From: Actinocrinis sp046724665
Lineage (GTDB): Bacteria; Actinomycetota; Actinomycetes; Streptomycetales; Catenulisporaceae
Direction: 5' to 3'
Assembly (NCBI GenBank): GCA_046724665.1
Contig: JBKOWZ010000142.1
Coordinates: 1-12,371, forward strand
Length of the DNA stretch: 12,371 nt
The translations under genes and the position numbers were made by a program. Below the pieces are notes generated by a model, which saw nothing but the letters and a program-made list of their open reading frames with translations, was not told the DNA's origin and did no database searches. Positions 6,484-12,371 of this stretch are shown here, one piece after another (the first letter of the stretch is position 1; each line of letters begins with the position of its first letter).

Positions 6484-6867
6484 ATGACCAGCCTGCTGGA
6501 CGCCGATCACTCCTTCACCGGCGCCTCGTCGCCGTCCATCCTGCGCGCGATCCCGCGGCGCGGGCCCGCCGGCGCCGTGATAACCCTCAACGGCGAGATC
6601 GACATATCCAGTGCCGAGCAGATACGCGCGGCGGTGGCCGAGTGCCTGCGCAAGCCGCCGCCCGAGTCGCTGACCATCGACCTGAGCGCGGTGACCTTCT
6701 GCGACTGCTCCGGGATCGAGGTGCTGGAGTGGGCGCGGAGCCGGGCCCTGACCGGCCGGACGCACTTCGGTCTGAGCGGGGTCGGCACCCGGCTGCGGCG
6801 GATCTTCGCACTCGCCCAGGCGCGCGAGCTGTTGGACGCGTGCCGCTCGGCGCACAGCGCCAACTGA
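6484..6867 (+). CDS. STAS-domain anti-sigma factor antagonist-like protein
   Basis: A 127-residue single STAS domain starts at ATG 6484 behind AAGGAGGGG, an excellent ribosome site. The fold is shown by ITLNGEIDISSAEQIRAAV (33-51), LTIDLSAVTFCDCSGIEVL (63-81) and a C-terminal helix. Such proteins bind anti-sigma kinases (RsbW/SpoIIAB type) and free sigma factors; the switch is phosphorylation of a Ser in the D-S-S-G loop. Here the loop reads D74-C75-S76-G77, so the residue equivalent to Bacillus SpoIIAA Ser58 is Cys. Ser76 remains. The protein may be unphosphorylatable, use Ser76, or act in another partner-switching role. No anti-sigma or sigma gene is adjacent. Its stop is 1 nt from the convergent condensation-domain gene. 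Confidence 0.88.
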   Translation: MTSLLDADHSFTGASSPSILRAIPRRGPAGAVITLNGEIDISSAEQIRAAVAECLRKPPPESLTIDLSAVTFCDCSGIEVLEWARSRALTGRTHFGLSGVGTRLRRIFALAQARELLDACRSAHSAN

Positions 6868-6868
6868 C

Positions 6869-8227
6869 TCACCCGGTCACGGCCGTCGCCGCGTCGGGAT
6901 TCGAAACCGCCTCGACGAGTACCGCCTCAATGCCGCGCAGCAGCGCCTCGATTTCGGCTTGCGGAAGATAGGCGGTATCCGCGCGGGCCTTCAAGAACAC
7001 CGCGCCGGGCACGTCCTCGGCGTGGACGAAGAGCCGCTCGCCGCTCTGCTCCGGCTCCAGATCCCATCGCAGGGTACTTCGGCCCAACAGCCCAAGAACA
7101 TCCCGCATGCTGGGAACAGCCTGCGCCGCAACCGCATCAGCCCTGCGCCGATCGTTGAAGAAGCAGGACAGGTCGATCTCCTCGCCGCGTTCCCGGCCGA
7201 CCGCGGCGACCAGCTCGTCGCGGCGTACCGGGTCGTAGTACGCGTGCTTATAAGCGTTCATCGACGCGCGCGCCGCGCGTGCGACCGCCTCCGCGAAGCC
7301 GATGCCCGCCACGTCGATGACGCACAGTCCGGGGTGGTTCACGGTGCTCACCGAGTCGGCGAGCCCGGGGCGGAACCGGTTGCCCACCACGACGCGGGCC
7401 ACGCTGGGGTTGCAGCCGGTGACGCGCGCCAGCGCCACGGCGTAGGCGGCGAGCAGGATCGGGGCGCTGCCGCTTCTCGTGCGCGCGGCGATCAGCGCGA
7501 GCGCCGCGCGCACCGCGGGCGAGGTGAAGTGCGCCTCCACATACCGTCCAGCCCCGGCGCCGCCGTACTCGGCGCCGTCACGGAAGCGTCGCGCCGGTAT
7601 GGATCGCAGCATGCGTTCCCAATACCGCAGCGCCGTCTCGCTCTGCTGGCGCCCCGACGCAGTGCCCTGCTGCCGGGCCTGTTCCAGCGGCGGGAGGCCG
7701 GCCACCGGGCGTGTGGCGCGTCCGGTGTCAGGGTCGCGGTTCGCCAGGTCGGCCACGAGCGCGTCCAGCCCCGACTGGTCGAGCGCGAGATGGCAGTACA
7801 CGGCGACCATGTGCGTGACCCCGCCCCGGTGCCGGATCAGCGCCGTCCGCAGCGGCCACTCGTTTTCATAGTCGAAGTTCGTTCCGGCGAGCCGCGCGAG
7901 AACCCCCTCGGCGACCTCGGCCGGATCGGTGCCGGAAGCGGCGTCCACGAGTTCCAGCTCCAGCTCGCCGCGCTCGGCGGCGACCTGGCGCGCGTGGCCG
8001 TTCCCGTCGAAGGCCAGTCGGGTGCGCAGCGATTGGTGGCGGCCGATGAGGTACCTCAGACCAGCCACGACGTCGTCCACGGTGGTCCCGTCGGGCAGTG
8101 CGACCACGCCGCTGAGGGCCAGGGAATTGCCGTACCGCCGGATGGCGCCCCAGATCTCCTGCTGACCCCAGCTCAGCTCGCCGACGCCGCAGCCCTCGCC
8201 GTCGAACCGGATCAGGACCCGACTCAC
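6869..8227 (-). CDS. Stand-alone NRPS-type condensation-domain protein
   Basis: The 452-residue protein is one condensation (C) domain with no adenylation or carrier domain attached. LSWGQQEIW (18-26) matches the first C-domain motif. The catalytic HHxxxDG motif appears as C145-H146-L-A-L-D150-Q151: the second His and the Asp are kept, the first His and the Gly are changed. A later block NRFRPGLADSVSTVNHPG resembles the RFRPG-type core motif with its following solvent-channel segment. Such proteins make amide or ester bonds between carrier-bound or free substrates, or act as acyltransferases; substrates here are unknown. GTG 8227 follows AGGTGAGG by 4 nt. It shares a 45-nt divergent space with an M24 peptidase gene. 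No NRPS or carrier-protein gene is in the window, so any partner must be elsewhere. Confidence 0.78.
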   Translation of the reverse strand: MSRVLIRFDGEGCGVGELSWGQQEIWGAIRRYGNSLALSGVVALPDGTTVDDVVAGLRYLIGRHQSLRTRLAFDGNGHARQVAAERGELELELVDAASGTDPAEVAEGVLARLAGTNFDYENEWPLRTALIRHRGGVTHMVAVYCHLALDQSGLDALVADLANRDPDTGRATRPVAGLPPLEQARQQGTASGRQQSETALRYWERMLRSIPARRFRDGAEYGGAGAGRYVEAHFTSPAVRAALALIAARTRSGSAPILLAAYAVALARVTGCNPSVARVVVGNRFRPGLADSVSTVNHPGLCVIDVAGIGFAEAVARAARASMNAYKHAYYDPVRRDELVAAVGRERGEEIDLSCFFNDRRRADAVAAQAVPSMRDVLGLLGRSTLRWDLEPEQSGERLFVHAEDVPGAVFLKARADTAYLPQAEIEALLRGIEAVLVEAVSNPDAATAVTG

Positions 8228-8243
8228 ACGACCTCACCTAACC

Positions 8244-8271
8244 GTCGAACAGTCGAACTGTCGAGTAATGT
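8244..8271. promoter_or_regulatory. Divergent promoter with GTCGAAC repeats and inverted repeat
   Basis: Three 8-bp-spaced copies of GTCGAAC or GTCGAGT start at 8244, 8252 and 8260. Within them ACAGT-CGA-ACTGT (8249-8261) is an inverted repeat. A -10-like TAATGT (8266-8271) ends 7 nt before ATG 8279, giving a leaderless peptidase transcript. The repeats sit where a regulator could control both divergent genes. Confidence 0.5.
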
Positions 8272-8278
8272 CATGGGG

Positions 8279-9406
8279 ATGAGGACCACCGAAGCCGGCC
8301 GGCCCCTGTACACCGCAGAGCGGCTGAGCGTCGCGCGTGCGGCCGCCGCCCGCGCCGGACTCGACGCGCTGCTGGTCAGCCCGGGCGCGGACCTGCGCTA
8401 CCTTACCGGCTACGAAGCGCAGCCGCTGGAGCGGCTGACCTGCCTGATCCTGCCGGCCGAGGGCGAGCCGGTCCTCCTGGTGCCGAGGCTGGAGCAGCCC
8501 GCGGCGCAGGTTTCCCCTGCCGGCGGCCTCGGCATCGAGATCTGCGCGTGGGACGAGACCGACGACCCCTATGCCCTCGCCGCCTCGCGCCTGCCCGCCG
8601 GGATCGCGTGCGTCGGCGTGGACAACCACATGTGGGCCGAGAAGGTCATGGCCTTCCGCGCCGCGCTGCCGAACGTGCGTCAGGAGCTTGCCGGAGGCGT
8701 GCTGGGCGCGCTGCGGATGCGTAAGACCCCGGCGGAGGTCGCGGCGCTAAGGCAGGCCGGCGCGGCGATCGACCGCGTGCACGAGCGGATGGCCGAATGG
8801 CTGCGCGCGGGCCGTACCGAGCGCGAGGTGGGCCGCGACATCGCGGAGGCCATCCTCGCCGAGGGTCACGTGCGTGCCGACTTCGTGATCGTCGGCTCTG
8901 GCCCCAACGGCGCCAGCCCGCACCACGAGGTGTCCGACCGCGTCATCGAGCCCGGCGACCCGGTAGTCGTGGACATCGGCGGCACCACGCAGGACGGTTA
9001 CCGCTCCGACTCGACGCGTGTGTACGCCGTCGGTGAGCCGCCCGAGGAATTCCACCGGCTGTACGACGTGCTGCTCACCGCGCAGCGCGCGCAGACGGAC
9101 GCGGTACGGCCGGGCATCACGGCCGAGCGCCTCGATGCCGTCGGCCGCGACATCATCGCGGAGGCGGGGTTCGGCGCGTATTTCATCCACCGCACCGGCC
9201 ACGGGATCGGCCTCGAAGGGCACGAGGAACCGTACATCGTCGCCGGCAGTCCGCTGCCGCTGGAGCCGGGCATGGCGTTCTCCATCGAGCCCGGCATCTA
9301 CCTGCCGGGACGGTACGGTGCGCGGATCGAGGACATCGTCGTCTGCACGCAGGACGGCGGCGAACGCCTCAACGTCACCACCCGGGAACTCGTCGTCCTC
9401 CCCTGA
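8279..9406 (+). CDS. M24-family metallopeptidase (Xaa-Pro aminopeptidase/dipeptidase type)
   Basis: This 375-residue protein has a creatinase-like N-terminal domain (about 1-145) and a pita-bread M24 catalytic domain (about 155-375). The five metal ligands are all visible: Asp232 (VVVDIGG), Asp244 (YRSDSTR), His308 (HRTGHGIGLEGHEEP), Glu337 (FSIEPGIY) and Glu351 (ARIEDIVV). SPHH (213-216) supplies a conserved active-site His. The enzyme should be an active dinuclear-metal cytoplasmic peptidase that cleaves bonds next to proline; no signal peptide is seen. ATG 8279 lacks a ribosome site but follows a -10-like TAATGT by 7 nt, suggesting leaderless translation; an in-frame ATG at 8273 is the alternative. 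It is divergent from the condensation-domain gene. Creatinase-type or other non-peptidase activity cannot be excluded. Confidence 0.92.
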   Translation: MRTTEAGRPLYTAERLSVARAAAARAGLDALLVSPGADLRYLTGYEAQPLERLTCLILPAEGEPVLLVPRLEQPAAQVSPAGGLGIEICAWDETDDPYALAASRLPAGIACVGVDNHMWAEKVMAFRAALPNVRQELAGGVLGALRMRKTPAEVAALRQAGAAIDRVHERMAEWLRAGRTEREVGRDIAEAILAEGHVRADFVIVGSGPNGASPHHEVSDRVIEPGDPVVVDIGGTTQDGYRSDSTRVYAVGEPPEEFHRLYDVLLTAQRAQTDAVRPGITAERLDAVGRDIIAEAGFGAYFIHRTGHGIGLEGHEEPYIVAGSPLPLEPGMAFSIEPGIYLPGRYGARIEDIVVCTQDGGERLNVTTRELVVLP

Positions 9407-9457
9407 CAAATCCCGACAAACCGGCCCGCCATGCTACGCCCCCGGCACCGATGTTCG

Positions 9458-9463
9458 TAGAAT
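9458..9463 (+). promoter_or_regulatory. -10 element for the pseudokinase gene
   Basis: TAGAAT fits the actinomycete -10 consensus TAGRAT very well. The in-frame ATG at 9462 overlaps it and therefore would lie upstream of the transcript start, which supports GTG 9513 as the true start with a leader of about 43 nt. No good -35 is visible. Confidence 0.4.
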
Positions 9464-9512
9464 GCTCGGCATTCCGCGACAGCTCGGCGAGGGCGAGAGG
9501 ACGAGACGGCAC

Positions 9513-11039
9513 GTGGCTGATCCCCCATGGCGGCTCGGCGGGCGGTTCGACCTGCTCGACCAGCTGGGAGCGGGCGCGTCCGGCACGGTGTGGCGCTGCC
9601 GCGAGGCGTCGAGCGGTACCGAGCACGCGGTCAAGCTGCTGCGACCCGAACTGGTGGCCGACGAGGGTGCGGTCGCCGAGCTCTACGCGGCGCTGAACGC
9701 GGTGGCCGAGCTCGGCCATCCGGGAATCGTCGCGGTGGACGACGCCGTCGTGGCCGATGGCTGGCTCGCGCTGCGGTCGCCGCTGGTCCTCGGCGAAAGC
9801 CTGCGCAGCCAGCTGGCGCGCGACGGCATGATGCCGTCGGCACAAGTGGTGCCCCTGATCGCGCAGGTATGCGACGCCCTAGTCGCCGCGCATGCGGCCG
9901 GAATCGCGCACGGCAGCCTCCACGCCGCGAACGTGCTACTCACGCCGGGCCTCGACGGCTCCCCGCGTACCGCCGTACTGACCGATTTCGGGATGGCCGC
10001 CCTAGTCACCCGCGCCACTCAAGCCACCACGCCCGAACCGCAACCCACAACCGCACCCGCCGACGTATACGCAGTAGGCGCACTCCTGTACGAGTGCCTC
10101 ACAGGACACTCCCCCTCCCCCACACACCCGCCCGCCTACTCCCCGCACCCACAGCCGATCGCCAATATCACCGACTCAATCTCTGACTCACTGTCACGCG
10201 CCATCGCCGCCTGCCTCGAAGAGGACCCGCGTTACCGGCCAACCGCTGCGCAACTCGCGACGACGTTACGCAACGAACTGTCCGGCGACTCCACCCAACT
10301 CCTGTCCGTAATCCCCGGCCTCTCCCTCCCCCTCTCCACCAACACGCCCGAACCCAGACCTCCCACCAACCACCCCAACAACAGCAACACCCGCATCCCC
10401 CTCCCCCGCTTCATCACCGACCACAAAACAGAAACCGGCATCGCCGCCGCCGTCGTGGTCGTCAGTGCCCTCATCGTCGCCGCGATGTCGATGACCGGCG
10501 GGTCAAGCGACACCACCACAGCCGCCGCTACGAAGTCCGCGTCCGCGCCCCCGACCGCCGTGACCAGCCCCACGCCGCTGGCCGTGGTGCTGCCCTCGGC
10601 GCCGCGCCCAACGGCGAGCCCGTCATCGAGCACATCCGCGCCGACCACCGGCGACATGGTCTTCGTCAATACACTGACCAACAAGTGCATGGACACCGCC
10701 GGGCGGATCTTCGCCGACGGCACGAACGAGGACATCTACGACTGCAACGGCACCCCAGCCCAGACGTGGACGGTCACGGCGACGGGGCAGCTGACCCAGA
10801 ACGGCGGCGCGTACTGCCTCGACGACCTCGGCTTCGGCACGACGCCGGGCGCCAAGGTCGCGCTGTGGAGCTGCAACGGCGGGGCGAACCAGCAGTGGAC
10901 GCTCCACCCGGACGGTTCGATCACCAGCAACTACGCGAACCTCTGCCTGGACGTGGCCGGCCAGGGCAGCGCGAACGGCACCGCGCTGGTCCTGTGGACC
11001 TGTGACGGCAGCCCCAGCCAGCAGTGGTCCCGGCACTGA
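9513..11039 (+). CDS. Membrane pseudokinase (Ser/Thr kinase fold) with extracellular ricin-B/CBM13 lectin domain
   Basis: Read from GTG 9513 the protein has 508 residues. A kinase-like domain (about 10-255) keeps the Gly loop G19-A-G-A-S-G24, the ATP Lys41 (HAVK) and DFG (158-160). The catalytic loop reads H133-G-S-L-H-A-A-N140 in place of HRDLKPxN, so the catalytic Asp is Ser135 and the following Lys is His137: a predicted pseudokinase. A Pro/Thr-rich linker leads to one membrane helix (309-327), then a Ser/Thr/Pro stalk and a beta-trefoil lectin (383-508). The lectin has three repeats, each with a Cys pair (392/411, 435/454, 478/497) and a QxW motif (ending at Trp419, Trp462, Trp505). Topology implies kinase inside, sugar-binding trefoil outside. 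It may sense cell-wall or polysaccharide sugars and signal by ATP-dependent binding rather than phosphorylation. Coding sequence from about 10010 to 10440 is extremely C-rich and G-poor. Confidence 0.85.
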   Translation: MADPPWRLGGRFDLLDQLGAGASGTVWRCREASSGTEHAVKLLRPELVADEGAVAELYAALNAVAELGHPGIVAVDDAVVADGWLALRSPLVLGESLRSQLARDGMMPSAQVVPLIAQVCDALVAAHAAGIAHGSLHAANVLLTPGLDGSPRTAVLTDFGMAALVTRATQATTPEPQPTTAPADVYAVGALLYECLTGHSPSPTHPPAYSPHPQPIANITDSISDSLSRAIAACLEEDPRYRPTAAQLATTLRNELSGDSTQLLSVIPGLSLPLSTNTPEPRPPTNHPNNSNTRIPLPRFITDHKTETGIAAAVVVVSALIVAAMSMTGGSSDTTTAAATKSASAPPTAVTSPTPLAVVLPSAPRPTASPSSSTSAPTTGDMVFVNTLTNKCMDTAGRIFADGTNEDIYDCNGTPAQTWTVTATGQLTQNGGAYCLDDLGFGTTPGAKVALWSCNGGANQQWTLHPDGSITSNYANLCLDVAGQGSANGTALVLWTCDGSPSQQWSRH

Positions 11040-11081
11040 CCATCACCCGCCGTCGCCCGTCCGGCCCCTTGATCGGCCCGC

Positions 11082-11114
11082 GAAAGCATGCCCAAGACCG
11101 CCACACATGCTTTC
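11082..11114. repeat. Perfect 9-bp inverted repeat between the pseudokinase and ligase genes
   Basis: GAAAGCATG (11082-11090) and CATGCTTTC (11106-11114) are exact complements around a 15-nt loop. The element lies 43 nt after the pseudokinase stop and 31 nt before the ligase ATG. It could be a terminator-like hairpin (no T-run follows), an operator or a leader structure for the ligase mRNA. It covers an in-frame ATG at 11088, making that an unlikely start. Confidence 0.6.
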
Positions 11115-11144
11115 CTGGTACCCGGCCCAACTCAAGGACAGATG

Positions 11145-12194
11145 ATGAAGCTGCCGGTGATGCCCCCCGTCGAGCCGATGCTCTCCAAATCCGCGGCCGC
11201 GGTGCCGGTCGGCGACTATCTGTATGAGCCGAAATGGGACGGTTTCCGGTGCGTCGTGTTCCGCGACGGCCCGCAGATCGAGCTCGGCAGTCGCGGCGGC
11301 AAGTCGTTCACCCGCTACTTCCCCGAGCTCGTCGCCGCCCTCGACAAGGCGCTGCCGCCCCGCTGCGTGCTCGACGGCGAGGTGGTCGTGGTCGTCGGCG
11401 GCCGACTCGACTGGGATCGCCTCAGCGACCGCATCCATCCGGCGGAGTCACGAATCCGCCTGCTCTCCGAGCGCACCCCGGCGTCATTCGTCGCGTTCGA
11501 CGTACTCGCGCTGGACGACGAGGACCTGACGTCGCGTCCGTTCGCCGACCGGCGCGCTACGCTGACCGGCTTATTCGGCAAGCACAAGCACGTACACGTC
11601 ACCCGCGCGACGGACGACGCGGCGCTCGCGCGGACCTGGTTCGAACGCTTCGAGGGCGCGGGGCTCGACGGCGTGATCGCGAAGCCGCTGGACGGCACGT
11701 ACCGGCCCGGCGAACGGGTGATGGTAAAGGTCAAGCACGAGCGCACGGCGGACGTGGTCGTCGCCGGCTACCGCCTGCACAAGAGCGGCCCCGTGGTCGG
11801 TTCGCTGATGCTCGGCCTGTACGGCGCGGACGGCGTACTCAACTACGTGGGCGGCGCCAGCGCGTTCACGATGGCCCGCCGCGCCGCATTGATCGACGAA
11901 CTCGCGCCGCTGCGCCTAGCCGAAGGCGCCCCACATCCGTGGCTCGAGGCCGCCGAGGACGACGAGCACCGCAGGCCCGGCGCGCAGCACCGATGGAACG
12001 CCGGAAAGGACACGTCGTTCATCCCGCTGCACCCGCAGCTCGTGTGCGAGGTGCGTTACGACCAGTTGCAGGCCGACCGCTTCCGGCACAGCGCGCGGTT
12101 CGTCCGCTGGCGCCCGGACCGCGAGCCGCAGAGCTGCCGATACGACCAACTGGACGTCCCCGCCCCCTACGACCTAGCCGACGTACTCGACTAA
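11145..12194 (+). CDS. ligC: ATP-dependent DNA ligase, LigC type
   Basis: The 349-residue protein carries the nucleotidyltransferase motifs of ATP-dependent DNA ligases: motif I EPK30WDG with the Lys that accepts AMP, SRGGKSFTRYFP (49-60), LDGEV (76-80), motif III FVAFDVL (115-121), motif IV LDGVIAK (174-180) and motif V VKVK (194-197). A C-terminal OB-fold (about 205-349) contains RFRHSARFVRWRPD (312-325), the usual C-terminal ligase block. No polymerase or nuclease domain is fused, so it matches the small LigC-like ligases of actinomycetes, accessory enzymes in break or excision repair rather than the NAD-dependent replicative ligase. AAGGA (11134-11138) lies 6 nt before ATG 11145 and 3 nt before the tandem ATG 11142; the in-frame ATG 11088 lies in an inverted repeat and has no ribosome site. 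No Ku gene is adjacent. Confidence 0.92.
   Translation: MKLPVMPPVEPMLSKSAAAVPVGDYLYEPKWDGFRCVVFRDGPQIELGSRGGKSFTRYFPELVAALDKALPPRCVLDGEVVVVVGGRLDWDRLSDRIHPAESRIRLLSERTPASFVAFDVLALDDEDLTSRPFADRRATLTGLFGKHKHVHVTRATDDAALARTWFERFEGAGLDGVIAKPLDGTYRPGERVMVKVKHERTADVVVAGYRLHKSGPVVGSLMLGLYGADGVLNYVGGASAFTMARRAALIDELAPLRLAEGAPHPWLEAAEDDEHRRPGAQHRWNAGKDTSFIPLHPQLVCEVRYDQLQADRFRHSARFVRWRPDREPQSCRYDQLDVPAPYDLADVLD

Positions 12195-12371
<177 letters not shown>

Noticed and set aside
6959..8278. In-frame upstream extension of the M24 peptidase
   Set aside because: The extension runs antisense through the condensation-domain gene; similarity to M24 proteins begins only after ATG 8279, where a promoter-like element also lies.
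9462..9512. ATG 9462 as the pseudokinase start
   Set aside because: It overlaps a strong -10 hexamer TAGAAT and has no ribosome site; the added residues lack kinase-family features. GTG 9513 directly precedes the conserved start of the kinase fold.

Overview
The window comes from a high-GC Gram-positive actinomycete, probably a developmentally complex soil lineage near Streptomycetales or Catenulisporales. Supporting signs are GC-rich codon third positions, GTG and TTG starts, a GlnX/GlnH pair, an actinobacterial LigC-type ligase, a STAS anti-anti-sigma protein and a membrane kinase-like protein carrying a CBM13 lectin. The placement is inferred from gene content, not from a phylogeny. The right end is a 110-nt run of C and looks like a contig end.

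Layout. Bases 1-244 (minus) hold the 5' end of a secreted GH54 alpha-L-arabinofuranosidase, cut by the window edge. A 520-base divergent control region follows, with a LacI-type palindrome and two near-identical 22-bp-spaced direct repeats. It leads into an MFS transporter (plus). Convergent to that is a minus-strand unit glnX-glnH, encoding an amino-acid-sensing membrane protein and its substrate-binding lipoprotein; pknG, the usual third gene, is absent. Next on the minus strand are a small VOC/glyoxalase-fold protein and an isolated nuoD. A divergent promoter region then gives a STAS protein (plus), which ends 1 nt from a convergent stand-alone NRPS-type condensation-domain protein (minus). 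That gene shares a 45-nt divergent promoter with an M24 (Xaa-Pro type) metallopeptidase (plus). A membrane pseudokinase with an extracellular ricin-B lectin domain and an ATP-dependent DNA ligase (LigC type) complete the plus strand before a C-rich tail and the poly-C run.

How the genes relate. The left end looks like an arabinose-polymer utilisation unit under LacI-type control, possibly with the MFS protein as importer. glnX-glnH is an amino-acid sensing module detached from its usual kinase. The rest is a series of one- or two-gene units typical of accessory actinomycete DNA. The most unusual items are the catalytically degenerate kinase fused to a three-repeat carbohydrate-binding trefoil, the stand-alone condensation protein with an altered HHxxxDG motif paired with a peptidase, the orphan nuoD, and patches where the plus strand is strongly C over G whatever the coding direction.
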